Source of the DNA: Entoloma clypeatum
Lineage: Eukaryota; Basidiomycota; Agaricomycetes; Agaricales; Entolomataceae
DNA length: 64,000 bases
Reading direction: 5' to 3'
Assembly: GCA_963565915.1 (NCBI GenBank)
Contig: OY751493.1
Location: 1,116,001 to 1,180,000 of the forward strand
Part shown: in pieces, positions 31,818 through 49,121 of the stretch
How positions within the stretch are numbered: the first letter of the stretch is position 1
Layout: every line of letters begins with the position of its first letter
Notes under the pieces: model-generated
Databases searched by the model: none
The model's input: the letters and a program-made list of their open reading frames with translations, nothing else
What the model was told of the DNA's origin: nothing
Made by a program: the position numbers and the translations under genes

Positions 31818-34307
31818 ATGTCGGGCATAGGGAGCTGGCTTTGGGGAACATCCCAACTAGACGATGCTGTTGGTCAGTACTTTCTTTACTAAAAATCATC
31901 CCATTGACAAAAGACCGTTGTGTTCAGACAAGGCCACTTCCGAACTCCTACCCGCAGGCTCAGAGGACATCGCTCTCAATCTCGAGATATGTGATCAAAT
32001 ACGGTCAAAGTCAGTACCAGCAAAGGATGCAATGCGCGCTCTCAAGCGAAGGCTCAATCATAAGAACCCAAACGTACAGAACCTGGCCCTTTCGGTACCA
32101 ATCGTTTCTCGGTTGCCTTGTCAGTTCTAATCATCTCTGAGTATAGCTGACAGACGCATGCGTCAAGAACGGAGGAGATCAGTTCTTGGCCGAGATCGCG
32201 TCAAGGGAATTTATCGACAATCTCGTATCGATCCTCAAGATACCCGCGTTGAACATGGAGGTTAAAAACAACATACTGCGCATGATACAAAACTGGAACT
32301 TTGCTTTTGAAGCGAAGCCTGCTCTGGTCTATGTAAGTCAAGTCTACAAGACCCTCACAAACGAAGGTGCGTCCCTCGAACTCTATCCGCACGAGTCTCG
32401 GACATTGAGACCTGTTCAGGTTTCAAGTTTCCACCAAAGGACCTTGCTATCGCGAACTCCGCCATGGTAGACACTCAAACAGCTCCAGAGTGGATTGATT
32501 CAGACGTGTGCCTCCGATGCCGCAACCCGTTCACTTTCACCAACCGGAAGCATCACTGCCGCAATTGTGGCCAAGTCTTTGATCAGGCTTGTTCATCCAA
32601 GTCAATGCCCCTCCCTCATTTCGGAATAACACAAGAGGTCAGAGTGTGCGAGGGATGCTACTCCAAGATCACGAGGAAGGCGGAGAAAGTGTGAGTCCCC
32701 AGAACGGGTTTCATGGTCTGTTTACTGATGAGTATTCCAGTGACAAGGGACACCGCCACTCCGCCAGCGTACCGACTACCCGTCATCGCTCCGCTCGGGA
32801 GCTTGCAGACGAAGAACTCCAACGGGCCATTCAATTATCGTTAGAGGAAGCAGGGTCAGCCGGTCACGCACGCCCTGGATACGTGCCTTTCCAACCCCCC
32901 TCTTGGCAATACTCTGAGCCCCCCATTGTTGAACGCTCATCTCGTATTAACCCTAAGTCATCTGCTAATGAAGAGGAGGACGACCCGGAATTGAAAGCAG
33001 CTATTGAAGCCAGTCTCCGAGACCTAAATGCGCCTAAACCCAGCGCGCCACTGGTCATAGATTCTCCTCGCGTTGAGTCCTCTTATTCTACACCATCTGG
33101 CTACTCACAATATGTCGCATCGACTGCGCCTTCTGCACCTACAATACCGAGTTATGATCTTGAGCCGCTGGAATCTGATGCGATCTTGACGTTCAGCCAG
33201 ACGATCGACCAGGTAGAAGCTCAGGGCGGTCGGGATATATCACGGTATCCTGCAGTGAACGAGCTGTATGACAAAGCCAATAGTTTGAGGCCCAAGATGG
33301 CACTGGGTTTGGACGATGCCGGACGGAAAGAACGTGAGTTTTGGTTTATTTTACCGCTCATGATACTTCTGACGAGTCTGGTCTCAGAAATACTGTCGGA
33401 TATGCACGATAAACTGTCACAGGCTGTTAAGCTATATGACAAGATACTCACAGAGCAGGTTGTGCACCCGCGTTGGCGGTCAACTCAAGCCGCTGCTAGT
33501 TCAAGTCAGCAAGCCCATCAAGCCTACAGCGCAGCCAACGGTTACACGCAATGGGCTTCGTCTGTGCCAGTCGCTGCATCTACATATCAGCCGCAAGCTT
33601 CGCAGTGGCAACCATCGTCGCCACCTGTCCAGCAATATGCACCAATACCCGTCCAAACCCCAGACCCGGCTCCGCAGGAACATCAACAATCGTATGTGGA
33701 GGTCTACCAACCGCAATCATCGCTGGCTTCGCAAACTCCCGTTCTGCCGGCTGTTTCTATCAATCCTCAGCAGTACCAGTACGCGGCTCAATCTCCGCCA
33801 CCGCCAGTGTCGATCCAATATACAACCTCGCCCCCGCCTCCCCTGCAGCAGCAACAACAAAATGCGACACCGGCCTCACTGCCGACCTCGGGTTTGAATC
33901 GCGCCAAGACTGTTTCGCTTGCTGTTTCACCACCGCCGGTGAGAGCAGCAGCCCAGATTCCGGCGAACGAACATCTAGGGCGGAACAACACGGTTGCTGC
34001 TACGCGGCCATCGACACATGCGCATTCGCAGTCATTGCATCACAATTGGGCTCCGCCGGGTCATGTGCGGCAACAACCGCACCAGCAACACCTACAACAA
34101 CTACGCCAGCAACACATCCAACAGCAGCAGCAGATCCAACAGCAGTTGATGCAGGTCCCTGCACCGCCTTCGAATGTAATTCCAGAGTTTCCGGTCGTAC
34201 CGACGGGGGTGCCGCAGCAGCAGAAGTACGCGGTGTATGATGGGCCGGGAACGGGAGGGATGGTGCAGCAGGGGGAGAGGAAGGAGGGGTTGTTGATTGA
34301 TCTGTGA
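31818..34307 (+). CDS. VPS27: ESCRT-0 subunit Vps27 (Hrs)
   Basis: Recruits ubiquitinated cargo to endosomes and starts ESCRT assembly. Domains in order: VHS domain from the start ([58 protein letters not shown]), FYVE zinc finger ([20 protein letters not shown], containing the R+HHC core that binds PI3P), two ubiquitin-interacting motifs ([16 protein letters not shown] and [15 protein letters not shown]), a helical Hse1-binding segment ([17 protein letters not shown]), and a long Pro/Gln-rich tail with CAG/CAA runs. It ends in LLIDL, a clathrin box at the C-terminus as in yeast Vps27. Introns are short and lie mostly in the VHS and FYVE parts. Long antisense and alternate frames across the Q-rich tail are composition artefacts. 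Confidence 0.95.
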
Positions 34308-35147
34308 GAGGTGTTGATTTTTCTTCGCGATAGTTGGTGTAATGCACTGGAGACTTTCTGAAGAGGAGTGCTTCATAGAATCGATTTCTGGTAATCACTG
34401 AGCAAGTGTCTTGTTGTATTGGTTAAAGAGAGGAATTCTGGAACTGGAACTGACTGCTCAAGATGAACGCCAGACCAGGAATTGATCATCGGAACCCTAT
34501 CTCGATATCGAAAGGATGAATCTTTTCTGGTGATAAGAAATGGCTCAGGAGGCCTTGAAAATTTTATTCAAATTGTCATTACAGCAAATGAATCCTCTAC
34601 GCCTCTGAAAGGAAATTTGAACGCCTTTGATACATTCCAATCATAATTCAAGACAACAGACGCGTGAGCGCTCCCAAAACTCGAGGTGAGATTCTGCCCA
34701 TAGATCTCGCAGAACCTTCACTTGACCAACATCAGGAGCTTGGACAGAACCTTCACCACCTCCTAGAAGTACCGCGGCGCCTTGCTCTTCATCCAGCGCG
34801 CCATCGGCCATCCGTCCGCCTCGTCGCTGCGTCGGGGGATGTGGGGCATAGCGTGTAATTGCCTGAGGATGCGATGCGCAGGCGGCGAGGGAGGAGGGAT
34901 ATTGCGTTGCTTTCTGTTTTCGTTCCAAGAACCACAAGCGCACCATGCACGTTGATCGATCGCAGTCGGTCCTTTCGTAGAGTTCTGGTGCCTTGTTTTG
35001 ACACGAATTCTTTGGGAAGGGCGTCGTCGATTGATAGAGACCTGCGATATTTTGTAGCATTGGAGGGGTTATGAATGGGTGTAAGAATCTCGGATGGAGT
35101 CTGTTGACTTTGTTGGTCGGTGGAACGTCGCGCCAAAGTTTTCCATG
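34308..35147. other. Intergenic, no gene confidently supported
   Basis: Downstream of VPS27. Two overlapping minus frames exist (34641-35060 with an ATG, and 34789-35157 without one); the latter reads NVHGALVVLGTKTESNAISL and could be a 3' exon of the small frame at 35148-35393, but no junction is convincing. Confidence 0.35.
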
Positions 35148-35393
35148 TTAATTCCAATCGTTTGAAGAGAATTTTGCAGACGGAGTGGGTTTGGGATTCA
35201 CATCGAGAGCTAGGGCGGCGCGGCCTTCGTGACGGCTTTGTAGGTAATATCTATCCAGTGTACCGGAGATGAGATCGCTAACGCCATAGTGCAAAGGTGA
35301 TCCTGTGCGATGAGTCGTGCAGGAGGCGATTGTTCGGTCGGGACACGACGGAGCCGAATGAAATTGCGGCGGAGTCAGAAAAGTTACACCCAT
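35148..35393 (-). CDS. Possible small unrecognised gene divergent from RPB1
   Basis: A minus frame from the ATG at 35393: MGVTFLTPPQFHSAPSCPDR, then TGSPLHYGVSDLISGTLDRY and a stop at 35148. The start codon lies 343 bp from that of RPB1 on the opposite strand. I do not recognise the protein. It may continue into the frame at 34789-35157 through an intron. Composition is more protein-like than the surrounding shadows, but support is weak. Confidence 0.25.
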   Translation of the reverse strand: MGVTFLTPPQFHSAPSCPDRTIASCTTHRTGSPLHYGVSDLISGTLDRYYLQSRHEGRAALALDVNPKPTPSAKFSSNDWN

Positions 35394-35735
35394 CGTTGGT
35401 TGCCCTCCAACCGCCACCACCGTCCACGAGCTCACGACCCCGTCGCGTTCATTCGCCATCTGACATCGTCCACCGCGTCGAACAACCACCCAGCACACTC
35501 GCCACCAGCTTTGGTTCACCCTTTTCCGCCCTTTTCTCGTCGCAGTCAATTCCTCCCCACCCAAAACTTGACTCGCATTCGCACAAAAAGATCCCCGCAG
35601 CCCTGCTCATTGCTTTTCGGCTGCATTGATACCTCATTCGGAACCCGTCTCACGAGTTTTCATCGCTGACTTGCGTCAATACATTTTGCCTTTGGCCCGT
35701 CTCAAGCCACACAATTCGACCCATCCTCACTCACC

Positions 35736-42020
<6,285 letters not shown>

Positions 42021-42252
42021 ACAGGACTTGAGATGTTTGTCGATGGGTTTTTTTTTCATCTTTTGCGGCAATGCATTATATCTATCTAGCTTTCTTTTCT
42101 ATTGAGCAGCACCCACCATGTAGAATATCACACCCTATTGTTGAGCTAGATATGCTCGCTTCAGCGTCCAGTTTTGTTTGTAGGGTTAGGACGTATAATA
42201 TATACACACTTGCGATAACCTCAACTTTCACGCACAAAGCTGTTCATCCTTC

Positions 42253-44975
42253 ATGGCACTATCTCCTGTCCTTCGCAGCGCGTCTCCCACTATTCCCGGT
42301 ACAGAATTAAAGCTATCATCCAAAAATCCCGTATCAGTTCGCTTATACAAAGTTCTCGGGAGCAACTTCGACGACGATGCCACGAAGGAAGCGCTACAAA
42401 CGCTCTCAGATTTATATGTCACACCCTCTTCCGCCTCGAAAGAACCAATCCACGCTCATGCCGAAGATGGACTCCATGACGAGCTCGGTCCAGATATATT
42501 CTCGACACCTGTGCCTGGCCTTGAATCTCTTCTGGAGGAGAGGGTTCCAGGGGAGTCGGCGGCCCGGGCACGGAAAAATTTAAGACGAGATATGGAGAAC
42601 AAGTTAACGAACGCTGGTAAGCAGTTTCTGGAGGCGTTTGGAGAAGTGGACCAAGTGTGTGTGCCCCCAACTCGATCGATTGGCTTTTGAGTTGGACTCA
42701 TGTCATTTGACGCGTCCTCTCGTAAAGAAACTGGACGAATTACAGAGACATGTAACTAAAATGCGAAATAGCTGCAATGAAGCCGAGAGACAGCTAGCAA
42801 TTGCTGCGGAGGCCAGCGGGACTCTGTTGGAACGTGCGGGGAGTTTAAGGGAGGAAAGGTCTGTCTCGTTTCGTGTTCGTTGTCCTTCTATTGAGCTGCC
42901 ATTCCACGGCAGGCAGGAAGTTGAGGTCAAAAAGTCTATTGTGATGGCTTTTCTTGCCAAATTCACGCTCAACGAAGAAGAAGTCGAAGCGATCACATCA
43001 AGAGATATTCCCGTTGGGCAGCAATTTTTCGCAGCGATGGACAAAACGGCACGCATCAGAGACGATTGCCAAATTTTAATGGCTGGGGAGGATGGACCCA
43101 CTCAGGCTGGGTGAGCTTTGGATAATTTCGTGGCGCAATGCCGGGATCTAATTCCATTTTCAGCCTTGACATAGTGGCCACCACGTCCTCGCATCTTGAA
43201 CAGGGCTATGAAAAGATTTCCCGCTGGTGTTCCCATGAATTCCGACAAATGGGCCGGGAGCTCCATCTGGAGGTCACTGCGACTATGCGAGAGGCTGTCA
43301 AGCGTTTACAGCAACGCCCGGAACTCCTAACGTACGTTTTCCACAAAATGGCTATCCTCTTTATGATCTGACGTACATACACAGCGAGGCCTTGACAGAC
43401 CTATCACAAACTCGCCAAGCTACCCTTTCAACCTCCTTCATCACCGCTCTGACACGTGGTGGCCCATCGGGACTGCCTCGCCCCATCGAGCTTCATGCGC
43501 ATGATCCTCTGCGATACGTGGGAGATATGTTGGCATGGGTCCATCAGGCAGTGGCTGCTGAACAAGAGTTCCTGGATGGGTTGTTCGGGATGCAAAACCA
43601 AAGCCGGATGGTTGGGAGTGTCAGGGTTTTTGAAGGAAAGACAGAAGAGGAGGAGTGGACAAAGGAGTTGATGGATTCCTGCGTGGCAAAGCTCTGTGTG
43701 CCGCTCAAGGTGTGATTTTTAAATATATTCTGATGATCTTAACTTATGTTGTGTTGGATACAGGCCAGAGTACAACAAACGATACGGAGCCAAGAGAGCT
43801 GTATTGTTTCGTACAAGATTGCAAACTTGCTACAGTTTTATATGTTGACGATGCATCGGACTGTTGGAGACAAGGCACTGTTATCAAGAACACTCCTTGA
43901 GTTCGTCCCTCTGATCGTGCATATTCCTCTTGATCTCAATGCATTTTATAGGATTACTGATGTTGCATATACCGTGTTTTATGAATCAATAACAACCCAA
44001 GCACGAGTTCTTACCCGTGTTCCTCCGGTACATCCTAATCTTACTACTCAGCTCTCGTCGTCAACCATTATTGTGCATACAGGATGTAAACGATTCCTCC
44101 CTGACACCGCCTCTCATCATTCTAGATCACGCCCAGATTCTAAGGGAGATCATGACAGTCTATCAATCCTCACTGCTAAGCGACGAGGACGAGAGGGAAC
44201 AGGTCGCTGGGTTCGAAAAAATTCTTGACATCATGGTCGATCCTGCAATTGAGGTGTGCACACATCGAAATGAGGAGAAGAAGCGGTTGAGACCCGGTTG
44301 GGATGAACCGGTCTTCGTCATTAATTGTTTGACCCATCTTGAAGTTCGCCTCCATTCTTTCTTTGACTTGATGATAATGGGCTGAAAGATTTTGATAGAG
44401 CATATTGGAGCCATTTTCCTTTACGCGGAACAAGAATACATGGGTCGGTATCTTGATCGAGGATCGGGTGTCGACATTGACCACCCAACACGTACGTTTT
44501 AAACTCTTCTGATATGTTGTCGTGATGTGACATGCCATCGTCTGCAGTATAACAACATAATAACGGATTCCGGGCTCCATCCAGTCATAGAAGCTTGCAA
44601 GGCTCGCGAACCGAACGTTTGTTATCTCTGTTCCCCCTCAGGTATCAAGATTACTCAATAGTCGCATAGGAGCCTCTCTCTCGCCTCCCTGCAACACAAC
44701 CTTCCGCCCTCCAATCCGCTTTACACACCTTTTCGATTTGGCTTTCCGGGATTGAAGTTGTACAGTCTCCGCGACTGCAACACCTGACTGTGCAGCGGCT
44801 GCGCACGCGGATTCACCATGCCGCGCTAGAGCGCATGGCACGCGCGTACAAATATGTGTGTGAGGAGGTCAGGAAACCAGAGAATCGGTATGAGGCTGCG
44901 GCAACGTTGTTGGGGAGTGAACGGCCGTTTGGACAGGACCATCTCTTGAAACAAATCTTTGGATTGGAGGAGTAG
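42253..44975 (+). CDS. COG6: Conserved oligomeric Golgi complex subunit 6
   Basis: Subunit of the lobe B COG tether needed for retrograde traffic within the Golgi. Start MALSPVLRSASPTIPG; then SVRLYKVLGSNFDDDATKEA, ARARKNLRRDMENKLTNAGK, coiled coil KLDELQRHVTKMRNSCNEAE, SIVMAFLAKFTLNEEEVEAI, then LEQGYEKISRWCSHEFRQMG and the strongly conserved LTRGGPSGLPRPIELHAHDP followed by LRYVGDMLAWVHQAVAAEQE. Further exons cover LLQFYMLTMHRTVGDKALLS, LTPPLIILDHAQILREIMTV and RPGWDEPVFVINCLTHLE. The last exon gives QRLRTRIHHAALERMARAYK and ends LLKQIFGLEE. Roughly eleven exons. Same strand as RPB1, 232 bp downstream of its stop. Confidence 0.93.
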
Positions 44976-45247
44976 CAAGGCAAGGCAATCTCATCACTGG
45001 CACTGGCCCCACCCTCATCGTAAGTATATGTCGATTGTGCATATGTTTTTCGAATACGCCACAAAACACAAATTTTAACACCAATGACCTCCGGGCGATG
45101 CATGGCCAATATACCTCTGGGAGATCCAAGTTGCGTCCTTGAGGTCGTTTTTAGACTCGGCCCGCCCAGCCGCGTTGCAAAGCCCACAGGCTACGATTTG
45201 TCTCAGATCGAGGGACCAAGATCGCAAGCTTCACCGCGATGACATCG

Positions 45248-45277
45248 TGACGTCATGGTAAAACTAGGGTATATAAG
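45248..45277 (+). promoter_or_regulatory. CRE-like palindrome and TATA box of the con-6 gene
   Basis: TGACGTCA (45248-45255), the palindromic CREB/ATF-type bZIP site, lies 15 bp upstream of TATATAAG (45270-45277), about 77 bp before the ATG at 45354. This compact, strong-looking core promoter fits a stress- or development-induced gene. Confidence 0.6.
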
Positions 45278-45353
45278 GCCCGTCCAACTCTTTTCCTCTT
45301 TCCATTCTACTATCGCGACCTGACAATCCCAATCACCTTTACATCGAACAATC

Positions 45354-45950
45354 ATGGCCTCAGGTTGTATGCACACTCTTGATTTTATCATTGACCATCA
45401 CGCTCACGGTCATGGTACTAGACGAGAAGGACCCCAATCGCGTTGCTGGCGGCTACAAGGCCACACTTCACAATCCCCACATGAACGAGGAGGTCAAAGC
45501 CCGCGCCCAAGAAAATCTGGCCAACATGGGCGTCGACGAGACCAGCAAACCCAAGGATAGAGGTAAGATCATCATTCTCCTCACAAACCTGTTCCTAATC
45601 CCTCCCGCTTAGGAGCGCGCGGGGATGGTACGTATGCGTTCGTTGTCAAGAATACAATACTCATGCATTTCGTGAACAGCTGAGCCAGGAAGCTCTGAAT
45701 ATGTGCCAGAGGACGAAGATTTTGGCGAAGGCGACGAAACCACTGGTAGAAGCCGCATTGCGACGGGGGAACATAAGGGCGGTTCCGAACATAGCCGTGT
45801 GATGGGAGGATATAAGGCGACGTTGAAGAGTAAGCTCAAGAGGCAACCGACATGAACGAATCTGACATCGCGTTACCCACAGATCCCAACGTCTCGCAGG
45901 AAGCCAAAGAGCATGCCGAACAGGTTTTGAAAGACAACGAAGCGATTTGA
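45354..45950 (+). CDS. con-6: Conidiation-specific protein 6 (con-6) family, two repeats
   Basis: Small hydrophilic protein of the con-6 family, known from Neurospora as a conidiation- and stress-induced protein. Exon 1 is only 10 nt (ATG GCC TCA G, 45354-45363); after a 58-nt intron exon 2 starts DEKDPNRVAGGYKATLHNPH. Two family repeats are visible: the first RVAGGYKATLHNPHMNEEVK plus ARAQENLANMG, the second SRVMGGYKATLKNP continuing NVSQEAKEHAEQVLKDNEAI after the last intron. A charged acidic linker (YVPEDEDFGEGDETTGRSR) joins them. Five exons in all, with the frame kept throughout. Biochemical role unknown; likely cytosolic. Basidiomycetes use this family in stress and fruiting stages. Confidence 0.9.
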
Positions 45951-46233
45951 AGTTCTGTCTTTCCTATCCCTTGTTGAACGATAGATAGTTAATCCATAAT
46001 TCTGTATAAAGAGTTTTGAAGAATGATTAATTGTGAGATCGCGACAGAGTGGTAACCTCCTCAATCCAATCTATGTACACGTGAAGATGAACCCATTTTA
46101 AATGTCGCAAAGCTTTGCATCAAGAAGTCTTTCTACGGGTGCACATCCATAATATGTACACACCACTGGAAACTGCAAATGTTGCGCTACAGACAACTGA
46201 AAAAAAACAATTGAAAACAAGTCCAGCAAGATA

Positions 46234-47824
46234 TCAACGGCCTCGAGGAAGTGGTCCTTCTGCCTTGGGCGGGAGGGGAAGGACAACCTCATCACACCAT
46301 GGAGCCGAAGGCTGGAAGTAATCCATTACTGTCGAAGAATGCCGTACTTCCGAAACATTGCTGACACTGGCGTTGGGACACTCGAGTTCCACCTCGTCAA
46401 AATCGTCATCATCATCATGGAGACCGGGGGTTGTCGGTTCAATGTTGATGGGTGGTAGAGTATATGCGCTTGACAGCGAATTCGCCGGGGTCGTCGTCGC
46501 AGTTGTCGTCTCTGATTTAACGATTGAAGATGGCGACTGCGTGTATGACTGCGTATATATTGGCGGACACGTCGGGTGGGTAACTAGTTTGGACGATGAT
46601 GATGAACTTTCCCATGAAGCATTTTGGGTGAGTCGAGGAAGATCTCCGAGGTCTATGGGCATGAACAACGGATGGGGAACGATAACGCCACCGGCCTTTT
46701 CTGCATCGTAGACCCCAATCGCGGACTGTGGTCCCGGGGCCTTGAGGTCCTCTGCGACGGTTGTTCTGCGATTCCGAAGGCGGCGGATTGAAACACCCAA
46801 GACCAAGGCGAGGACGAGGAAGGCGACAATGCTAAGGGGAATTACCACAAGTGCCACCGTCGCCGTCGTTGGTTTGTTATTCACGAGAAGTTGGGGCGTT
46901 TTGGGCAAGGTATTGTTGGTGTTGGTATTAATATCATGACCTGCGTCTCCGATGGCGTGGGGGATATATGGCAATGATAGTGAACCAAAAGGCGATTGAG
47001 GATCTTCTTCTGAAGCAGAGGCTTGAGGGCGGACGGTATTCGCTACGGCGACAAATTAGGTTCAATATCATGGGGAGCAAAAGGCAAACTAACCAATCAA
47101 GGAAAAAGCTGGTGATCGAGAGATCAATCCAGAATCATTACATTCCGCTCGCAGGATATATGTTCCATCGCGTGTGACTTCAGGAACTGTCCTACGATTT
47201 TTCGCGTCAAAACGGCAAGGAAACACAAAAATCAATGATGACTCACAAGTAGGTGGAGCGAGAGTTCCCCTTGGACTTCTTCACTACACCAGGCGAAACG
47301 TGGCCACACTTTGGGACATCACCACCAACAGTGTGCCAGCCATCGGAACCAGAACGGCAGATCCGGAAAGTAGGGGAGGAGGTGAAGATAGGCGACTTAT
47401 CTCGAACCCTCCATTTGGCCAGGATCTTGTCCCCCGTGGCGTAGGTGCTCCCTTCAGAAGGGCTGACCCATGAGACAGGGGATTCGCAGTGTTTGGCGGT
47501 CCGTGGAGAGGCAAATTCCGACATGAGGTAGAGGCGGGGGTTGTGATGAACGGGAGTTATTTCAAAAGGAAGTGCGAGTAGGAAGTTGAATGTAAAACGG
47601 AACGACCAGCGTTGCGGGGTAGAAAATGAAAAATTGCCTGAGTGAAAGAGCGGAACAAAGAATAGAACTGGGAGGCTGACAAGTCCGAATTGGAAGTATC
47701 GACAGAGCCAACAGATCGAGGTGCCGGTGTGCCACCGGATACAAATTGGCGGTTCAGTGTTGTGAATCTCAGAGGGAGAAAATGCGAAATCGCCAACCAC
47801 AGAGACAATGACATGTGGAAACAT
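46234..47824 (-). CDS. Single-pass membrane protein with beta-rich ectodomain
   Basis: Minus-strand gene. The ectodomain reads KHCESPVSWVSPSEGSTYAT, GDKILAKWRVRDKS, CRSGSDGWHTVGGDVPKCGH and, after an intron, TVPEVTRDGTYILRAECNDS: the pattern of the fungal surface-protein domain with P..G..Y..GD.I..KW and a closing DG.Y.LR. Another exon carries a Thr/Asn-rich stalk and one TM helix (TATVALVVIPLSIVAFLVLA) followed by a basic IRRLRNRR anchor and a cytosolic tail rich in Ser, Thr and Pro. The start is uncertain: the ATG at 47824 and one at 47524 are in frame; the former includes hydrophobic stretches that could serve as signal sequence. Function unknown; architecture resembles the gene at 1-928. 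Confidence 0.7.
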
Positions 47825-48294
47825 AAAAGCACATCGTTAACGAGATAGAGGTGCAAATTTCAAACGCTTCGTTTCCGATGTCAAATGAACAAATGTCGTG
47901 ACCCCAGTAGTTGGAACATTGATACTTTTGTGCCAACTTTGAGTGAATTGACCTGGGCCAAGGGGCCCGATGGCTGAAGACGACCTCGACGGGACATGAG
48001 TTCCACATTCTGCCAACTAGGATGTCGTCGATAACAGTGACTCTGCGGGGGCAACTTGTGCCAGTACTTCTTGTGCCTTGTGGATTCGGGTATCTTGCTT
48101 CAGATGTCTGATGTCTGGCAGACCATGAATCACCGGACACGAAGTCAACAGAAACCTATAGACCGCAGATACTGGCCAAAAACTTTGAAGCTTGACGGCC
48201 TGAGAAGTCGCCTTTTGCTGCGCGATACTGCATATCAAGGTGGGTATATGGACTTAGTTCTGGGTACTGTACATCACAAGCAAATTTCTTCCCG
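47825..48294. other. Intergenic, no gene seen
   Basis: Between the membrane protein gene and the 3' end of MED10; only overlapping short frames without motifs. Confidence 0.4.
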
Positions 48295-48925
48295 TCAGGC
48301 GTGCCCGTTCAAAAACCCATTCGCCATCGTTGGATCTAGCACCTGGACATCAACGGTGTGATCCATTTTTTCGCCCGCCGATGGGGGCGTCACATGGGGT
48401 TTGAGACCAGGAAAGCTCTGGACAAGTGCTTCGTCTAAATAGTTGCGATATGACTGCAGCAGTTGAGATAAAACCTGCATACTCCGCAATGCTGAGCTCG
48501 ACTTACATCTATGGCGGAAATTTTCCCATTCATAAACTGATTCTCAGTCGCAGCGCGTTCGAGTCGCTCTCGTGTGAGCTGCATTGGGTTCCGCGAGTTG
48601 TCGGTATCGGCCAACACTTGGATGGGAATCATCGTTGGAATATGCTGGGCCATGTCGTCGATAGTCGCGAGATGATGGATGACCTCGTTGCTGTTGAATG
48701 GCCCGAGATGAAAGGGAGGACAGAGGAAGGAGGAGAAACGCACACTCTGAGTCCAACCTGTTTACCACCACCTGGTTTATCCCTCTCCTTTGTAGAGTCA
48801 TTGATGACTGTTGTGCCCAGATTGTAGAGTGCATTAGCAAGACCGAGGAGCTCCAATTCGAGGTCTCCTTGCGCCCCAGTGGGTGGCGGAGACTCTGAGG
48901 ATCTTGGAGAGTCGGGCGCAGCCAT
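48295..48925 (-). CDS. MED10: Mediator subunit 10 (Nut2)
   Basis: Middle-module Mediator subunit. Exon 1 (ATG at 48925) gives MAAPDSPRSSESPPPTGAQG, then LELLGLANALYNLGTTVIND. A GTGCGT donor in phase 2 joins to NEVIHHLATIDDMAQHIPTM, so the junction reads V-NEV as in the family. Then IPIQVLADTDNSRNPMQLTR and ERLERAATENQFMNGKISAI, which matches the conserved P..VL.Y.D.GRNP...T....ERA...N....GK block. The last exon covers SYRNYLDEALVQSFPGLKPH and ends at 48295. Length, about 160 aa, fits. MED9 and RPB1 in the same window belong to the same machinery, but the genes are not adjacent. Confidence 0.85.
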
Positions 48926-49121
48926 TAGGTTTTGGAAAGCAGATCGTGATTTTGAACCACTCAATGTCCACTCAATTTATCTTCTGCACTACTTATTTAC
49001 TTCAGCTCAAAAGATCAAAGGTCGACGTCGCATCCCAATGTAATGTTACTTGATTGACATTGATTCCACAACATTTACAATGGAAACTGACAGAACACGC
49101 ACTGCAACACGAAGGAATCAC

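Noticed and set aside
33551..34240. 229-codon plus frame inside VPS27
   Set aside because: A +1 shadow of the CAG/CAA-rich tail; the VPS27 frame ends in a proper clathrin box.
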